42,624 bases of DNA from Solirubrobacterales bacterium. GTDB lineage: Bacteria > Actinomycetota > Thermoleophilia > Solirubrobacterales > Solirubrobacteraceae. The notes beneath the pieces are model-generated. The model ran no database searches. It saw only the letters and a program-made list of their open reading frames with translations, and was not told the DNA's origin. Shown here piece after piece: positions 24,332-32,439 of the stretch. Location: the NCBI GenBank assembly GCA_019240115.1, contig JAFAYV010000044.1, forward strand, positions 1 to 42,624, read 5' to 3'. How positions within the stretch are numbered: position 1 is the first letter of the stretch; every line of letters begins with the position of its first letter. A program made the position numbers and the translations under genes.

Positions 24332-25069
24332 ATGAGTTCTCACATCGACGGAGCGTCCGATGGAGGGAGCCTGATGCGGGTGCCCGGCGGCGGGCCGAAC
24401 GTCGATCCCGCGCCCGCCCGGGCCGTCTCCGGGCTGCGGCTGCTCGTCGCCGACAACGCGCCGACGCGCCTCGGGATCCGGATGGCGCTCGCCGACACGC
24501 TGACGATCTGCGCCGAGGCCGGCTCGGGCGAGCTGGCGATCCGCGCCGCGATGCGCGAGCAGCCCGACGTGTGCCTCGTCGGCCGCGAGATGCTCGGTTC
24601 GGGCTTGGGGCTGCTGCGCGGGATCTGCCGCTCGGCGCCCGACTGCGCGGTCGTCGTGCTCGCCGCCGAGCAGGTCGCCGAGGACATGCTCGAGGCGTTC
24701 CGCGCGGGGGCGATCGGCTACGTTCCGGGCGCGCTGAGCGCGGAGCGGCTCCAGCTCGTCATGCGGGCGGTCGCCCACCACGAGGCGATCGTCCCGCGCT
24801 CGATGACGCTCGATCTGCTAGCGGCGCTGCGCGACGAGGGCACCGAGAGCTCGCTGCTGACCATCCGCGAGGCCGAGGTGCTGAAGATGCTGCGCCGCGG
24901 CCACACGACGTCGGCGATCGCGGCGCGCCTGCAGATCGCGCCGGTGACCGTGCGACGCCACATCTCCGAGCTCGTGTCCAAGCTCGGCGTCGCCGACCGC
25001 TTCGCGCTGATCAGCTCGGGGCCGCCACCGCGGTACCAGCCGCCGCCGGCGCGCCGCAACGGCCAGTAG
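24332..25069 (+). CDS. LuxR-family regulator with degenerate receiver domain
   Basis: From the ATG at 24332 the protein has 245 aa. A second in-frame ATG at 24374 has an even better GGAGGGAG site and would give 231 aa. The receiver-like domain runs from about residue 35 (LRLLVADNAPTRLGIRMAL), but the acceptor Asp is replaced by Gly84 (DVCLVGREM). The acidic pair after the first strand is reduced to one Asp. The C-terminal HTH (about 174-228) is intact, with LTIREAEVLKMLRRGHTTSA and VTVRRHISELVSKLGV. The gene diverges from the sigma operon and converges on the next regulator with a 2-nt gap. It is likely a phosphorylation-independent transcription factor. Confidence 0.85.
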   Translation: MSSHIDGASDGGSLMRVPGGGPNVDPAPARAVSGLRLLVADNAPTRLGIRMALADTLTICAEAGSGELAIRAAMREQPDVCLVGREMLGSGLGLLRGICRSAPDCAVVVLAAEQVAEDMLEAFRAGAIGYVPGALSAERLQLVMRAVAHHEAIVPRSMTLDLLAALRDEGTESSLLTIREAEVLKMLRRGHTTSAIAARLQIAPVTVRRHISELVSKLGVADRFALISSGPPPRYQPPPARRNGQ

Positions 25070-25071
25070 CG

Positions 25072-25740
25072 TCAATCGAGGTCGAGCCCGCTGCGTACCG
25101 CGTAGACGGCGGCCTGAACGCGGCTCGGGAGCCCGAGCTTGGCGAGGATGCTCGACACGTGGTTCTTGGCGGTCATGCGGCTGATGTGCAGCTGCCCGGC
25201 GATCTCGTCGTTCTCCAGCCCGCGCGCGAGCAGGCGCAGCACGTCGAGCTCACGTGGGGTGAGGATCTGCGCCGGGTTGGAGGGCTGGCGCTTGGGAACC
25301 GCCGGGCGGCGCATCGAGGTGAGCACGACGCTGGCGGCGAGGGGCGACAGCCAGGCCGCACCGGTCGACGCCGCCCGCACCGCGGCCACGACGCTGTCGA
25401 CCGGCGTGTCCTTCGCCAGAAAGCCGCAGGCGCCGGCCTGCAGCGCCTCGGTGACCGCCGTGTCCGAGGGCGCCACGGTCAGCGCCACGACGCGCGCCCC
25501 GGAGTGGTTGTCGAGGATCTCGCGCGTGGCCTGCCACCCGTCGAGATCGGGCATCTTGAGGTCCATCAGCACGACGTCGGGACGCAGCTCGGCGGCCAGC
25601 CGGACCCCGACGCGCCCGCCCGACGCCTGCGCGACGACCTCGATGTCCGGCTCGACGTCGAGGAAGCCCGCGAGCCCTGAGCGGTACAGGTCGTGGTCGT
25701 CGACGATCAGGACGCGGATGGGGGAGCCGGCCTCGTTCAT
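25072..25740 (-). CDS. NarL/LuxR-family response regulator
   Basis: I take the ATG at 25740 ([20 protein letters not shown]), as the receiver starts directly after it; the frame continues open upstream without domain content. The 222-aa protein has a canonical receiver with the Asp-Asp pair (14-15), phospho-acceptor Asp60 (VVLMDLKMP), Thr88 and Lys110 (FLAKDTP). A NarL-type HTH follows at about 157-212 ([20 protein letters not shown] and [16 protein letters not shown]). Unlike the other two regulators nearby it should accept phosphate, but no histidine kinase gene is in the window. Targets unknown. Confidence 0.9.
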   Translation of the reverse strand: MNEAGSPIRVLIVDDHDLYRSGLAGFLDVEPDIEVVAQASGGRVGVRLAAELRPDVVLMDLKMPDLDGWQATREILDNHSGARVVALTVAPSDTAVTEALQAGACGFLAKDTPVDSVVAAVRAASTGAAWLSPLAASVVLTSMRRPAVPKRQPSNPAQILTPRELDVLRLLARGLENDEIAGQLHISRMTAKNHVSSILAKLGLPSRVQAAVYAVRSGLDLD

Positions 25741-26164
25741 GGCGAGTGATCCCGCGCCGCGGGACGAACCGGTACCTGCGCTCGCGTAGCCGTCGTCCAC
25801 ACTGCCTTCGTCTTCCGCCTTCCGGGACGCGTTAGCGCCGCACCGACGAGCCCTTGTGACCCCTCGCCGAGACCCTGCTTCGCCGCGTGCGGGCCTCCGC
25901 GACACGATTGAACCAAAATGTGCTCCGCCATTATGCGCGATAGCGCTCGCGTGCTCCACAGGTTCGATCTCGACGAGACATAGCTGGCGTTTAGATCCGT
26001 TCGGCAGGGTTGACCGCCAGTGAAGCCGTCCGCGACTTCCTGCGCCGTCCGAGACGGGGCGACGGCGCGTCTGACCCCTTTAGCCGGCGGCGTCTTCTGC
26101 CGACTATCTGAGAGAGGTAGACCGGCCTCTCCTGCCCGCTGGACGACCAGGAACCTCTCTCTCC
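25741..26164. promoter_or_regulatory. Divergent intergenic region with pairing leader sequence
   Basis: These 424 bp hold no gene I can support. Near the plus-strand gene, GAGAGAGG (26110-26117) can pair either with CCTCTC (26126-26131) as a local hairpin or with CCTCTCTC (26154-26161), which ends 3 nt before the start codon at 26165. No Shine-Dalgarno sequence precedes that start. Mutually exclusive pairing could influence initiation. On the minus strand CATAAT (about 25935) is a weak -10 candidate for the response regulator. Confidence 0.35.
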
Positions 26165-27049
26165 ATGACCCTCATGCTCGGAATCGCGCTCGCCTTCGCG
26201 TGCGCGCTCGCCACCAACATCGGCTTCCTCTTCAAGCACCGCGGCGCCTGCCAGGCCCCGGCGGTCGACATGCGCCATCCGGTCCGGACCGCGCGACGGC
26301 TGTTCTCCTGCCCGCTGTTCGCGCTCGGGATGCTGATCGCCACCGGCGCGTGGATCTTCCACGTGGCGGCGATGTCGGTGGCGCCGCTGTCGGTCGTGCA
26401 GTCGGTGCTCGCGGGCGGGGTGGTGATGCTCGCGGTGATCGCCGAGCGAACCTTCGGGCTGGGCATCGCCCGGCGCCAGTGGGCGGGGATCGCGCTGACC
26501 GCGGTCGGCCTCATGCTCCTCGGCCTCAGCCTGCCCGCGGTCCACGGCGCGCACTCGCGCTTCTCGGTGGGCGGCATGGTCGGCTTCGAGGCGGCGCTGA
26601 TCATCGCGGGGGGGCTGCTGATCGTCGGCCCCCGGCTCGGGGCGCCCGCGGAGCATCACGGCTTCATGCTCGGCGCGGCGGCCGGCATCCTCTTCGGCGT
26701 CTCCGACGTCGCGATCAAGGCGATCTCGGGCACGGTCGGCGCGCACGGCGCGGTGGGGCTGCTCAGCCCATGGAGCGGCGTCGCGGTCGGCGCGTCGGTC
26801 GCGGCCTTCTACACCTCGGCCAAGGCCCTGCAGGACGGCGACGCGGTGCCCGTCATCGCGATCACCGGCACCGCGGCCAACGTGCTCGGCATCGTCGGCG
26901 GGATCGTCGTGTTCGGTGACCCCCTCTCCGGCCACCCCGTCGCGCTCGTCGCCGAGTGCCTGGCCTTCGTGCTCGTTCTCGTGGCGGCCTGGCTGACTCC
27001 GGCTCCGGTCCGGGTCGGCGAGAGTCGTGGCCTGCTGAGCGCGTTCTGA
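26165..27049 (+). CDS. EamA/DMT-superfamily-like membrane transporter
   Basis: The 294-aa protein has 9-10 hydrophobic helices and short loops. The sequence FACALATNIGFLFKHRGACQ, then a second half beginning near AAGILFGVSDVAIKAISG, shows the internal duplication typical of DMT transporters. PLSVVQSVLAGGVVMLAVIA and GDPLSGHP fit the helix 3-4 and helix 9-10 regions. The family exports or imports small metabolites; the substrate is unknown. Its neighbours (rhodanese, aminotransferase, alanine dehydrogenase) hint at sulfur or amino-acid metabolism. An in-frame ATG three codons on is a possible alternative start. The stop overlaps the next gene if that begins at CTG 27046. Confidence 0.78.
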   Translation: MTLMLGIALAFACALATNIGFLFKHRGACQAPAVDMRHPVRTARRLFSCPLFALGMLIATGAWIFHVAAMSVAPLSVVQSVLAGGVVMLAVIAERTFGLGIARRQWAGIALTAVGLMLLGLSLPAVHGAHSRFSVGGMVGFEAALIIAGGLLIVGPRLGAPAEHHGFMLGAAAGILFGVSDVAIKAISGTVGAHGAVGLLSPWSGVAVGASVAAFYTSAKALQDGDAVPVIAITGTAANVLGIVGGIVVFGDPLSGHPVALVAECLAFVLVLVAAWLTPAPVRVGESRGLLSAF

Positions 27050-27879
27050 GCGTCTCGCCGCTGATCGAAGCCGCGCGGCTGCGCGCGGCGCTGCACGAGG
27101 CGGCGCTGCTCGACGTCCGCTGGCAGCTCGGCCGGCCGGCGGCCGAGTCCTACGCGGAGTACCTCGCCGGCCACATCCCGGGCGCCGCGTTCGTCGATCT
27201 CGAGACCGCGCTCGCGGCGCCCGCCGGCCCCGGCGGGCGCCATCCGCTGCCGCCGGCCGCCGACTTCGCCGCCGCGATGCGCGCCGCGGGCGTCTCGACG
27301 GGCCGGCCGGTCGTCGTCTACGACGCGGCCTGGTCGCTCGCCGCCGCGCGTGCCTGGTGGCTGCTGCGCCACCACGGCCACCCCGACGTGCGAGTGCTCG
27401 ACGGGGGCCTGGCGGCCTGGCTGGCCGCCGGCGGCGAGTGTGCGACCGGACAGGCGACGATCGCCCCGGGGGACTTCGAGGCGGGGCTGACGGCGGCGAT
27501 GCCGGTGCTGGACGCCGACGCCGCCGGCGAGCTCGCGCGGCGCGGCACGCTGCTCGACGCCCGCACGCCCGAGCGCTTTCGCGGCGAGGTCGAGCCCATC
27601 GACCCCGCCGCCGGGCACATCCCGGGCGCCCGGAACCTGCCGATGGCGCGCCTGTTGCACGACGATGGGCGGTTTCGGGACCCGGCGGCCCTCGCCGCCG
27701 AGCTCGACGCGGTCGGCGCGCTGCCGGGCTCGCGGATCGGCGCCTACTGCGGCTCGGGGATCACCGCCGCTCACACCGTGCTCGCGCTCGAGGTCGCGGA
27801 CCGCAGCGGCGCCCTGTACCCGGGGTCGTGGAGCGAGTGGTCGGGGCTGGGACGGGCGGTGGCTCGGGGCGCGGGATGA
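27046..27879 (+). CDS. Thiosulfate sulfurtransferase (two-domain rhodanese)
   Basis: The protein has about 277 aa. Homologues begin a few residues before SPLIEAARLRAALHEAA, but no ATG, GTG or TTG is in frame there. The best fit is CTG 27046, which overlaps the preceding stop as CTGA. A GTG at 26956 would give a 94-nt overlap and 30 extra Arg-rich residues. Domain 1 (about 5-130) has the ESYAEYLAGHIPGAAF strand and is catalytically inactive. Domain 2 (about 155-277) carries the active-site loop CGSGIT with Cys235 and the AGHIPGARNLP signature. It transfers sulfane sulfur from thiosulfate or mercaptopyruvate to thiophilic acceptors in the cytosol. The loop favours the thiosulfate type. Confidence 0.88.
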   Translation: MSVSPLIEAARLRAALHEAALLDVRWQLGRPAAESYAEYLAGHIPGAAFVDLETALAAPAGPGGRHPLPPAADFAAAMRAAGVSTGRPVVVYDAAWSLAAARAWWLLRHHGHPDVRVLDGGLAAWLAAGGECATGQATIAPGDFEAGLTAAMPVLDADAAGELARRGTLLDARTPERFRGEVEPIDPAAGHIPGARNLPMARLLHDDGRFRDPAALAAELDAVGALPGSRIGAYCGSGITAAHTVLALEVADRSGALYPGSWSEWSGLGRAVARGAG

Positions 27880-27931
27880 TGGTTCGGCGGCGCGGGATGA
27901 TGATTCGGCGGCCCGGGATGATGGTTCAGCG
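27869..27931. repeat. 21-bp tandem repeat, three units
   Basis: The units are at 27869-27889, 27890-27910 and 27911-27931. They share G-C-[GC]-CGGGATGAT followed by G/ATTC[GA]GCG, with one to three differences. The rhodanese stop codon lies inside the first unit. Confidence 0.85.
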
Positions 27932-27933
27932 GG

Positions 27934-27983
27934 GGGGTGGCCGCCAATAAGCCGACCAGGCACGGCAATCCGGCGGCCACCCC
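27934..27983 (+). terminator. Long hairpin after the rhodanese gene
   Basis: GGGGTGGCCGCC (27934-27945) and GGCGGCCACCCC (27972-27983) form a perfect 12-bp stem. The 26-nt loop contains a nested GCCG/CGGC pair. There is no T-tract, so it would be a non-canonical terminator or RNA-stabilising hairpin. The rest of the spacer to about 28215 shows no gene or other clear element. Confidence 0.5.
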
Positions 27984-28216
27984 GCTCGTCGGCGGCCCGC
28001 TGGGCGGCGAGCCGGCGGGAGCGGAACAAATTCGCCACACCGCGGCGCGACCGTCCAGGTTCGGCGGATGGCATCCGCGGGGCGGGTCAAACCCGCCGTG
28101 CCCGGCCGCGGTGCGCGGGGTTCGGTGCAATCGATTCGCCGCCGGGCGGCCGCCGGGCCGACCGCTCCTCGCCTGAACGCCTGACGGACGCGCCAGTAGT
28201 GAGCCGGTATGGCACG

Positions 28217-28245
28217 TTGAGCTCGCGCCGCGACACCGGTACGTT
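28217..28245 (+). promoter_or_regulatory. Candidate sigma-70-type promoter of the aminotransferase gene
   Basis: TTGAGC (28217-28222) and TACGTT (28240-28245) are spaced by 17 bp, about 36 bp before the start codon. The gene also has a good ribosome binding site, GAGGTGA, just before its ATG at 28282. Confidence 0.5.
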
Positions 28246-28281
28246 GTACGAATCGTCGCAAGCGAGAGCTCGAGGTGAATC

Positions 28282-29670
28282 ATGGCTAGCACGCGGGCAG
28301 CGGACCGGACCGAGCACAGCTCGCTTCAGGAGCTGGGTCGCCGACACCTCTGGATGCACTTCACCCGGATGTCGGCGTACGAGGATCACGAGATCCCGAT
28401 CATCACCCGGGGCGAGGGCTGCTACGTCTACGACCAGCACGGCAATCGCTTCCTCGACGGGCTGTCGGCGCTCTTCTGCGTCAACATCGGCCACGGCCGC
28501 GCCGACGTCGCCCAGGCCGGCGCCGACCAGGCCAAGGAGCTCGGCTTCTTCACGAACTGGTCCTACGCGCACCCGCGCGCGATCGAGCTGGCGGCGCGGA
28601 TCGCCGACCTCGCCCCCGGCGACCTGAACCGCGTCTTCTTCACCAGCGGCGGCTCGGAGTCGGTCGAGTCGGCGATCAAGCTCGCGCGCCAGTACCACAA
28701 GGTCACCGGCCATCCGAACAAGACGAAGATCATCGCGCGCGAGATCGCCTACCACGGCACGAGCCTCGGGGCGCTGACCGCGACCGGCATCCCGGCGCTG
28801 CGCGAGCCGTTCGAGCCGCTGACCCCGGGCGGCACGCACGTGCCCAACACGAACACGTTCCGGATGCCGCACGGGCTCTCGGCCGGGGATCTCGCCGACG
28901 CCGTCGCGCACAAGATCGAGTTCGAGGGTCCCGACACGGTCGCCGCGGTCATCATGGAGCCCGTCCAGAACGCCGGCGGCTGCTTCACGCCGCCCGAGGG
29001 CTACTGGCAGCGGGTGCGCGAGATCTGCGACGAGCACGACGTGCTGCTCATCTCCGACGAGGTCATCTGCGCCTGGGGCCGCCTCGGGGAATGGTTCGGG
29101 GCGCACCGCTACGACTACCTGCCGGACATCATCACCACCGCCAAGGGCCTGACCAGCGCCTATGCGCCGATGGGCGCGGTCATCGCGTCGGACCGGCTCG
29201 CCGAGCCGTTCCTGCACGGCGACCGCAGCTTCGCCCACGGGTTCACGTTCGCCGGCCATCCGATCTGCGCCGCCGTCGCGCTCGCCAACATCGACGTGAT
29301 GGAGCGCGAGGGGATCCTCGGCAACGTCCGCGCCCACGAGGGCGAGTTCCGGGCGATGCTGGACTCGCTCCGCGACATCCCGATCGTCGGCGACGTCCGC
29401 GGCGCGGGCTACTTCCAGGCGATCGAGCTCGTCAAGGACCAGGACTCCAACGCCCAGTGGACCCACGAGGAGGCCGAGACGCTGCTGCGGGGCTTCCTCT
29501 CCGGCGAGCTGTATCGCCGCGGGCTCATCTGCCGCGCCGACGATCGCGGCGATCCGGTCATCCAGCTCTCGCCGCCGCTCATCGCGGGACCCGAGCAGTT
29601 CGCCGAGATCGAGGCCGTCCTGCGGCCCGTGCTCGTCGAGGCCGGTGAGCGCATGCACGGCCGCGTGTGA
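28282..29670 (+). CDS. Class III (omega-amino acid type) PLP-dependent aminotransferase
   Basis: The 462-aa protein has full family length. Landmarks are the TSGGSESVESAIKLAR helix that binds the PLP phosphate, the YHGTSLGA loop, Asp259 in LLISDEVICAWGRLG (ring nitrogen) and the Schiff-base Lys288 in TTAKGLTSAYAPMGA. The C-terminal substrate-side block is HGFTFAGHPICAAVALAN. Class III enzymes move an omega-amino group from amino acids or amines to pyruvate or 2-oxoglutarate. Alanine dehydrogenase 200 nt downstream would recycle alanine to pyruvate, so a pyruvate-linked transaminase (beta-alanine, GABA, taurine or similar) is the best guess. The amino donor cannot be read. Confidence 0.88.
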   Translation: MASTRAADRTEHSSLQELGRRHLWMHFTRMSAYEDHEIPIITRGEGCYVYDQHGNRFLDGLSALFCVNIGHGRADVAQAGADQAKELGFFTNWSYAHPRAIELAARIADLAPGDLNRVFFTSGGSESVESAIKLARQYHKVTGHPNKTKIIAREIAYHGTSLGALTATGIPALREPFEPLTPGGTHVPNTNTFRMPHGLSAGDLADAVAHKIEFEGPDTVAAVIMEPVQNAGGCFTPPEGYWQRVREICDEHDVLLISDEVICAWGRLGEWFGAHRYDYLPDIITTAKGLTSAYAPMGAVIASDRLAEPFLHGDRSFAHGFTFAGHPICAAVALANIDVMEREGILGNVRAHEGEFRAMLDSLRDIPIVGDVRGAGYFQAIELVKDQDSNAQWTHEEAETLLRGFLSGELYRRGLICRADDRGDPVIQLSPPLIAGPEQFAEIEAVLRPVLVEAGERMHGRV

Positions 29671-29682
29671 GCCTCGCGAGGC
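29671..29682. repeat. Perfect 12-bp palindrome after the aminotransferase stop
   Basis: GCCTCGCGAGGC starts directly after the stop codon. A second short hairpin follows, CCTCGC (29695-29700) with GCGAGG (29708-29713). Together they may mark the 3' end of the aminotransferase message; no T-tract is present. Confidence 0.45.
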
Positions 29683-29706
29683 GGGTGGCTCGATCCTCGC
29701 AAGGCT

Positions 29707-29776
29707 GGCGAGGGACACTGCAGGGTCGGCGAGGGACACTGCAGGGACACTGCAGGGACGGCGAGGGACACTATGG
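29707..29776. repeat. 21-bp tandem repeats upstream of ald
   Basis: GGCGAGGGACACTGCAGGG starts complete 21-bp units at 29707 and 29728. An 11-bp partial copy (29749-29759) and a truncated copy at 29760-29776 follow. The last copy runs into the GGAGGTGA ribosome binding site of the small ORF at 29787. Confidence 0.85.
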
Positions 29777-29786
29777 AGGTGAGTTG

Positions 29787-29869
29787 ATGCGGTCACCGGA
29801 GGCGTTCATCGAGGAGAGCGGGCAATGGGAGCAGGCCGCCAAACGCCTGCCCGGGCGGGGGCTGGAGCG

Positions 29870-29873
<4 letters not shown>
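29787..29873 (+). CDS. 28-aa ORF translationally coupled to ald
   Basis: GGAGGTGA lies 5 nt before the ATG at 29787. The peptide is MRSPEAFIEESGQWEQAAKR plus eight residues (LPGRGLER), and its stop overlaps the ald start as ATGA. ald itself has only a close-set GGAG. The arrangement is that of a coupling or leader ORF. The peptide is charged, has no membrane segment and matches nothing I recognise. Confidence 0.45.
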
Positions 29874-30997
<1,124 letters not shown>

Positions 30998-31162
30998 CGA
31001 CCCCTCGCCGTGCACGGATTTCGAGCACTCGGCGTGCGCATTGTTCCTTGCCTGCAAGCTTGCCCGAGAGAACCTCAACCCGTGAATCGGTCCGGTGGAC
31101 GCGGGCGGCGCGTGAGGCTGCGGATCGTCGGCGCGCCGTCTCGCCCGATGAGCCCGGGCGGC

Positions 31163-31171
31163 TGCTAGATT
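31163..31171 (+). promoter_or_regulatory. Extended -10 promoter of rpsL, predicted leaderless transcript
   Basis: TGCTAGATT combines an extended TGN with -10 TAGATT (31166-31171). The expected start point, 7-9 nt on, falls at 31178-31181, at or just before the rpsL ATG. No Shine-Dalgarno sequence is present. A close copy, TGCTATATT, lies before fusA at 32295. I see no good -35. Confidence 0.6.
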
Positions 31172-31180
31172 CCTCGCGCG

Positions 31181-31576
31181 ATGCCGACCACCAGTCAGCT
31201 CATCCGCAAGGGCCGTACGGCTCCCAAGAAGAAGCTCGCGACCCCGGGCCTGAAGTCGGGCAAGGGCCGCAAGAAGAAGGTCGCCGCCCCGCAGCGGCGC
31301 GGGGTATGTACGCGCGTGTACACGACGACGCCGAAGAAGCCGAACTCGGCGCTGCGCAAGGTCGCCCGCGTGCGGTTGACCAACGGCATGGAGGTCGGCG
31401 CCTACATCCCGGGCGAGGGCCATAACCTGCAGGAGCACTCGGTGGTGCTCGTGCGCGGCGGCCGGGTCAAGGACCTGCCCGGGTTCCGCTACAAGGTGAT
31501 CCGCGGGACGCTCGACGCCGCGGGCGTCGGCGACCGCAAGAAGGCTCGCTCGCAGTACGGCGTGAAGGCCAAGTAG
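31181..31576 (+). CDS. rpsL: 30S ribosomal protein S12
   Basis: The 131-aa protein is the decoding-centre protein of the small subunit. [20 protein letters not shown] (39-58) and [20 protein letters not shown] are the conserved S12 blocks. The Lys pair in PKKPNS is the site where streptomycin-resistance changes occur; both Lys are wild type here. Compared with E. coli, about nine extra residues, mostly basic (SGKGRKKKV region, 26-34), lie between the N-terminal tail and the core. It is the first gene of the str operon. rpoBC, a common upstream neighbour, is absent; ald is there instead. Confidence 0.98.
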   Translation: MPTTSQLIRKGRTAPKKKLATPGLKSGKGRKKKVAAPQRRGVCTRVYTTTPKKPNSALRKVARVRLTNGMEVGAYIPGEGHNLQEHSVVLVRGGRVKDLPGFRYKVIRGTLDAAGVGDRKKARSQYGVKAK

Positions 31577-32047
31577 TTGCCCCGCCGCGCCGCCGCTCAG
31601 GTCCGGCCGATCGAGCCCGATCCCGTGTATCGCAGCCGCTTGGTCTCCCAGGTCGTCAACAAGGTCATGGGGGACGGCAAGAAGTCGACCGCCGAGCGGA
31701 TCGTCTACGACGCGCTCGCCATCCTCGGCGAGCGCAGCGGCAAGAATGCGATCGAGCAGCTCGAGGCGGGGATCAAGGCCCTGACTCCGGTGCTCGAGGT
31801 GCGCTCCCGGCGCGTCGGCGGCGCGACCTATCAGGTGCCCGTCGAGGTTCCGGCGCGCCGGGCCCGCACGCTGGCGGTGCGCTGGCTCGTCGACTACGCG
31901 CGCGCCCGCCGTGAACGCGACATGGCCCATAAGCTCGCGCACGAGCTTCTCGATGCCGTCCAGCAGCAGGGCAACGCCTACAAGCGCAAGGACGACATCT
32001 ACCGCATGGCGCAGGCCAATAAGGCCTTCGCCCACTACCGCTGGTAG
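31577..32047 (+). CDS. rpsG: 30S ribosomal protein S7 (TTG start)
   Basis: The 156-aa protein begins at a TTG directly after the rpsL stop codon, with no spacer and no own ribosome binding site. It must be reached by reinitiation after rpsL. PRRAAAQVRPIEPDPVYRSR and VVNKVMGDGKKSTAERIVYD are standard S7 sequence. The C-terminal DDIYRMAQANKAFAHYRW ending is typical of the 156-residue form. S7 nucleates the 3' head domain of 16S rRNA and in E. coli represses its own operon. A large hairpin begins 43 nt after its stop. Confidence 0.98.
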   Translation: MPRRAAAQVRPIEPDPVYRSRLVSQVVNKVMGDGKKSTAERIVYDALAILGERSGKNAIEQLEAGIKALTPVLEVRSRRVGGATYQVPVEVPARRARTLAVRWLVDYARARRERDMAHKLAHELLDAVQQQGNAYKRKDDIYRMAQANKAFAHYRW

Positions 32048-32090
32048 CGCCGGCGCGCTGCGAGGCGCTCCCGGCTTCCAAGGGCGGATA

Positions 32091-32146
32091 ACGCGAGGGC
32101 GCCCCGCCGCACGGGACCGGGGGCTGCGGCGGGACAACCCTCGCGT
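32091..32146 (+). terminator. Bipartite 9+9-bp hairpin after rpsG
   Basis: ACGCGAGGG (32091-32099) pairs with CCCTCGCGT (32138-32146), and CCCGCCGCA (32103-32111) with TGCGGCGGG (32125-32133). An internal loop of 3/4 nt separates them and the apical loop has 13 nt. CCTTAAAA follows. It could be a terminator for rpsL-rpsG, an mRNA processing site, or a structured RNA for S7 binding. Confidence 0.6.
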
Positions 32147-32187
32147 CCTTAAAATGTACCGATGCAGCGTCGGCAAACGGTTTCGGT

Positions 32188-32201
32188 TGACTGGCCAGTC
32201 A
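32188..32201. promoter_or_regulatory. Perfect 14-bp palindrome upstream of fusA promoter
   Basis: TGACTGGCCAGTCA lies about 95 bp before the predicted fusA -10 element. It is a candidate operator; alternatively its left end (TTGACT) could act as a -35 box, but no -10 follows at the right spacing. Confidence 0.35.
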
Positions 32202-32294
32202 GCAGCCGGACCGCGAGACGATCATGGCGGCCCCGTGCCTTCGGATCGACGCGACGCGACGGCGCTGTAAGCGGTCTCGGGAGGGTCGTCGGCC

Positions 32295-32303
32295 TGCTAT
32301 ATT
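32295..32303 (+). promoter_or_regulatory. Extended -10 promoter of fusA-tuf
   Basis: TGCTATATT matches the rpsL promoter TGCTAGATT at 8 of 9 positions, and both continue with C. The start point should be near 32310, giving a leader of about 178 nt before the fusA ATG. No clear -35 is present, as is usual for extended -10 promoters. Confidence 0.6.
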
Positions 32304-32363
32304 CGAAGCCCGCCTCGGGTCGGCAAGTCCGTGCTCGCTACCCGGCGCGGAGGATCCATCGTC

Positions 32364-32384
32364 ATGGAGACGCCGACCACATAG
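32364..32384 (+). CDS. Six-codon ORF in the fusA leader
   Basis: GGAGGA (32349-32354) lies 9 nt before the ATG of a METPTT-stop frame. This is the best ribosome binding site in the whole leader, while the fusA ATG has none. The position before an intrinsic terminator is that of a leader peptide. Confidence 0.35.
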   Translation: METPTT

Positions 32385-32416
32385 TCACCCGTCCGCCGCC
32401 CATCGCTCGCGAGAAC

Positions 32417-32439
32417 GGGGTCCCGCTGGGGCCCTTTTT
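32417..32439 (+). terminator. Intrinsic terminator/attenuator in the fusA leader
   Basis: GGGTCCC (32418-32424) pairs with GGGGCCC (32428-32434), counting one G-U pair. The loop is GCT and five T residues follow (32435-32439). It lies downstream of the predicted fusA promoter and 48 nt before the fusA ATG, so it would act on fusA transcripts as well as on read-through from rpsG. Confidence 0.65.

Noticed and set aside
27869-27931. Possible CRISPR array (three 21-bp repeats)
   Set aside because: The repeats are directly adjacent without spacers and no cas genes are present; it is a simple tandem repeat.
27771-28292. Minus-strand frame with NHHPAPP repeats after the rhodanese gene
   Set aside because: It is produced by the 21-bp tandem repeat, has no ribosome binding site, and the remainder is low-complexity. 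I treat the spacer as non-coding.
28087-29796. 569-codon minus-strand frame opposite the aminotransferase gene
   Set aside because: The aminotransferase has complete catalytic motifs, promoter and ribosome binding site; the antisense frame has none of these.
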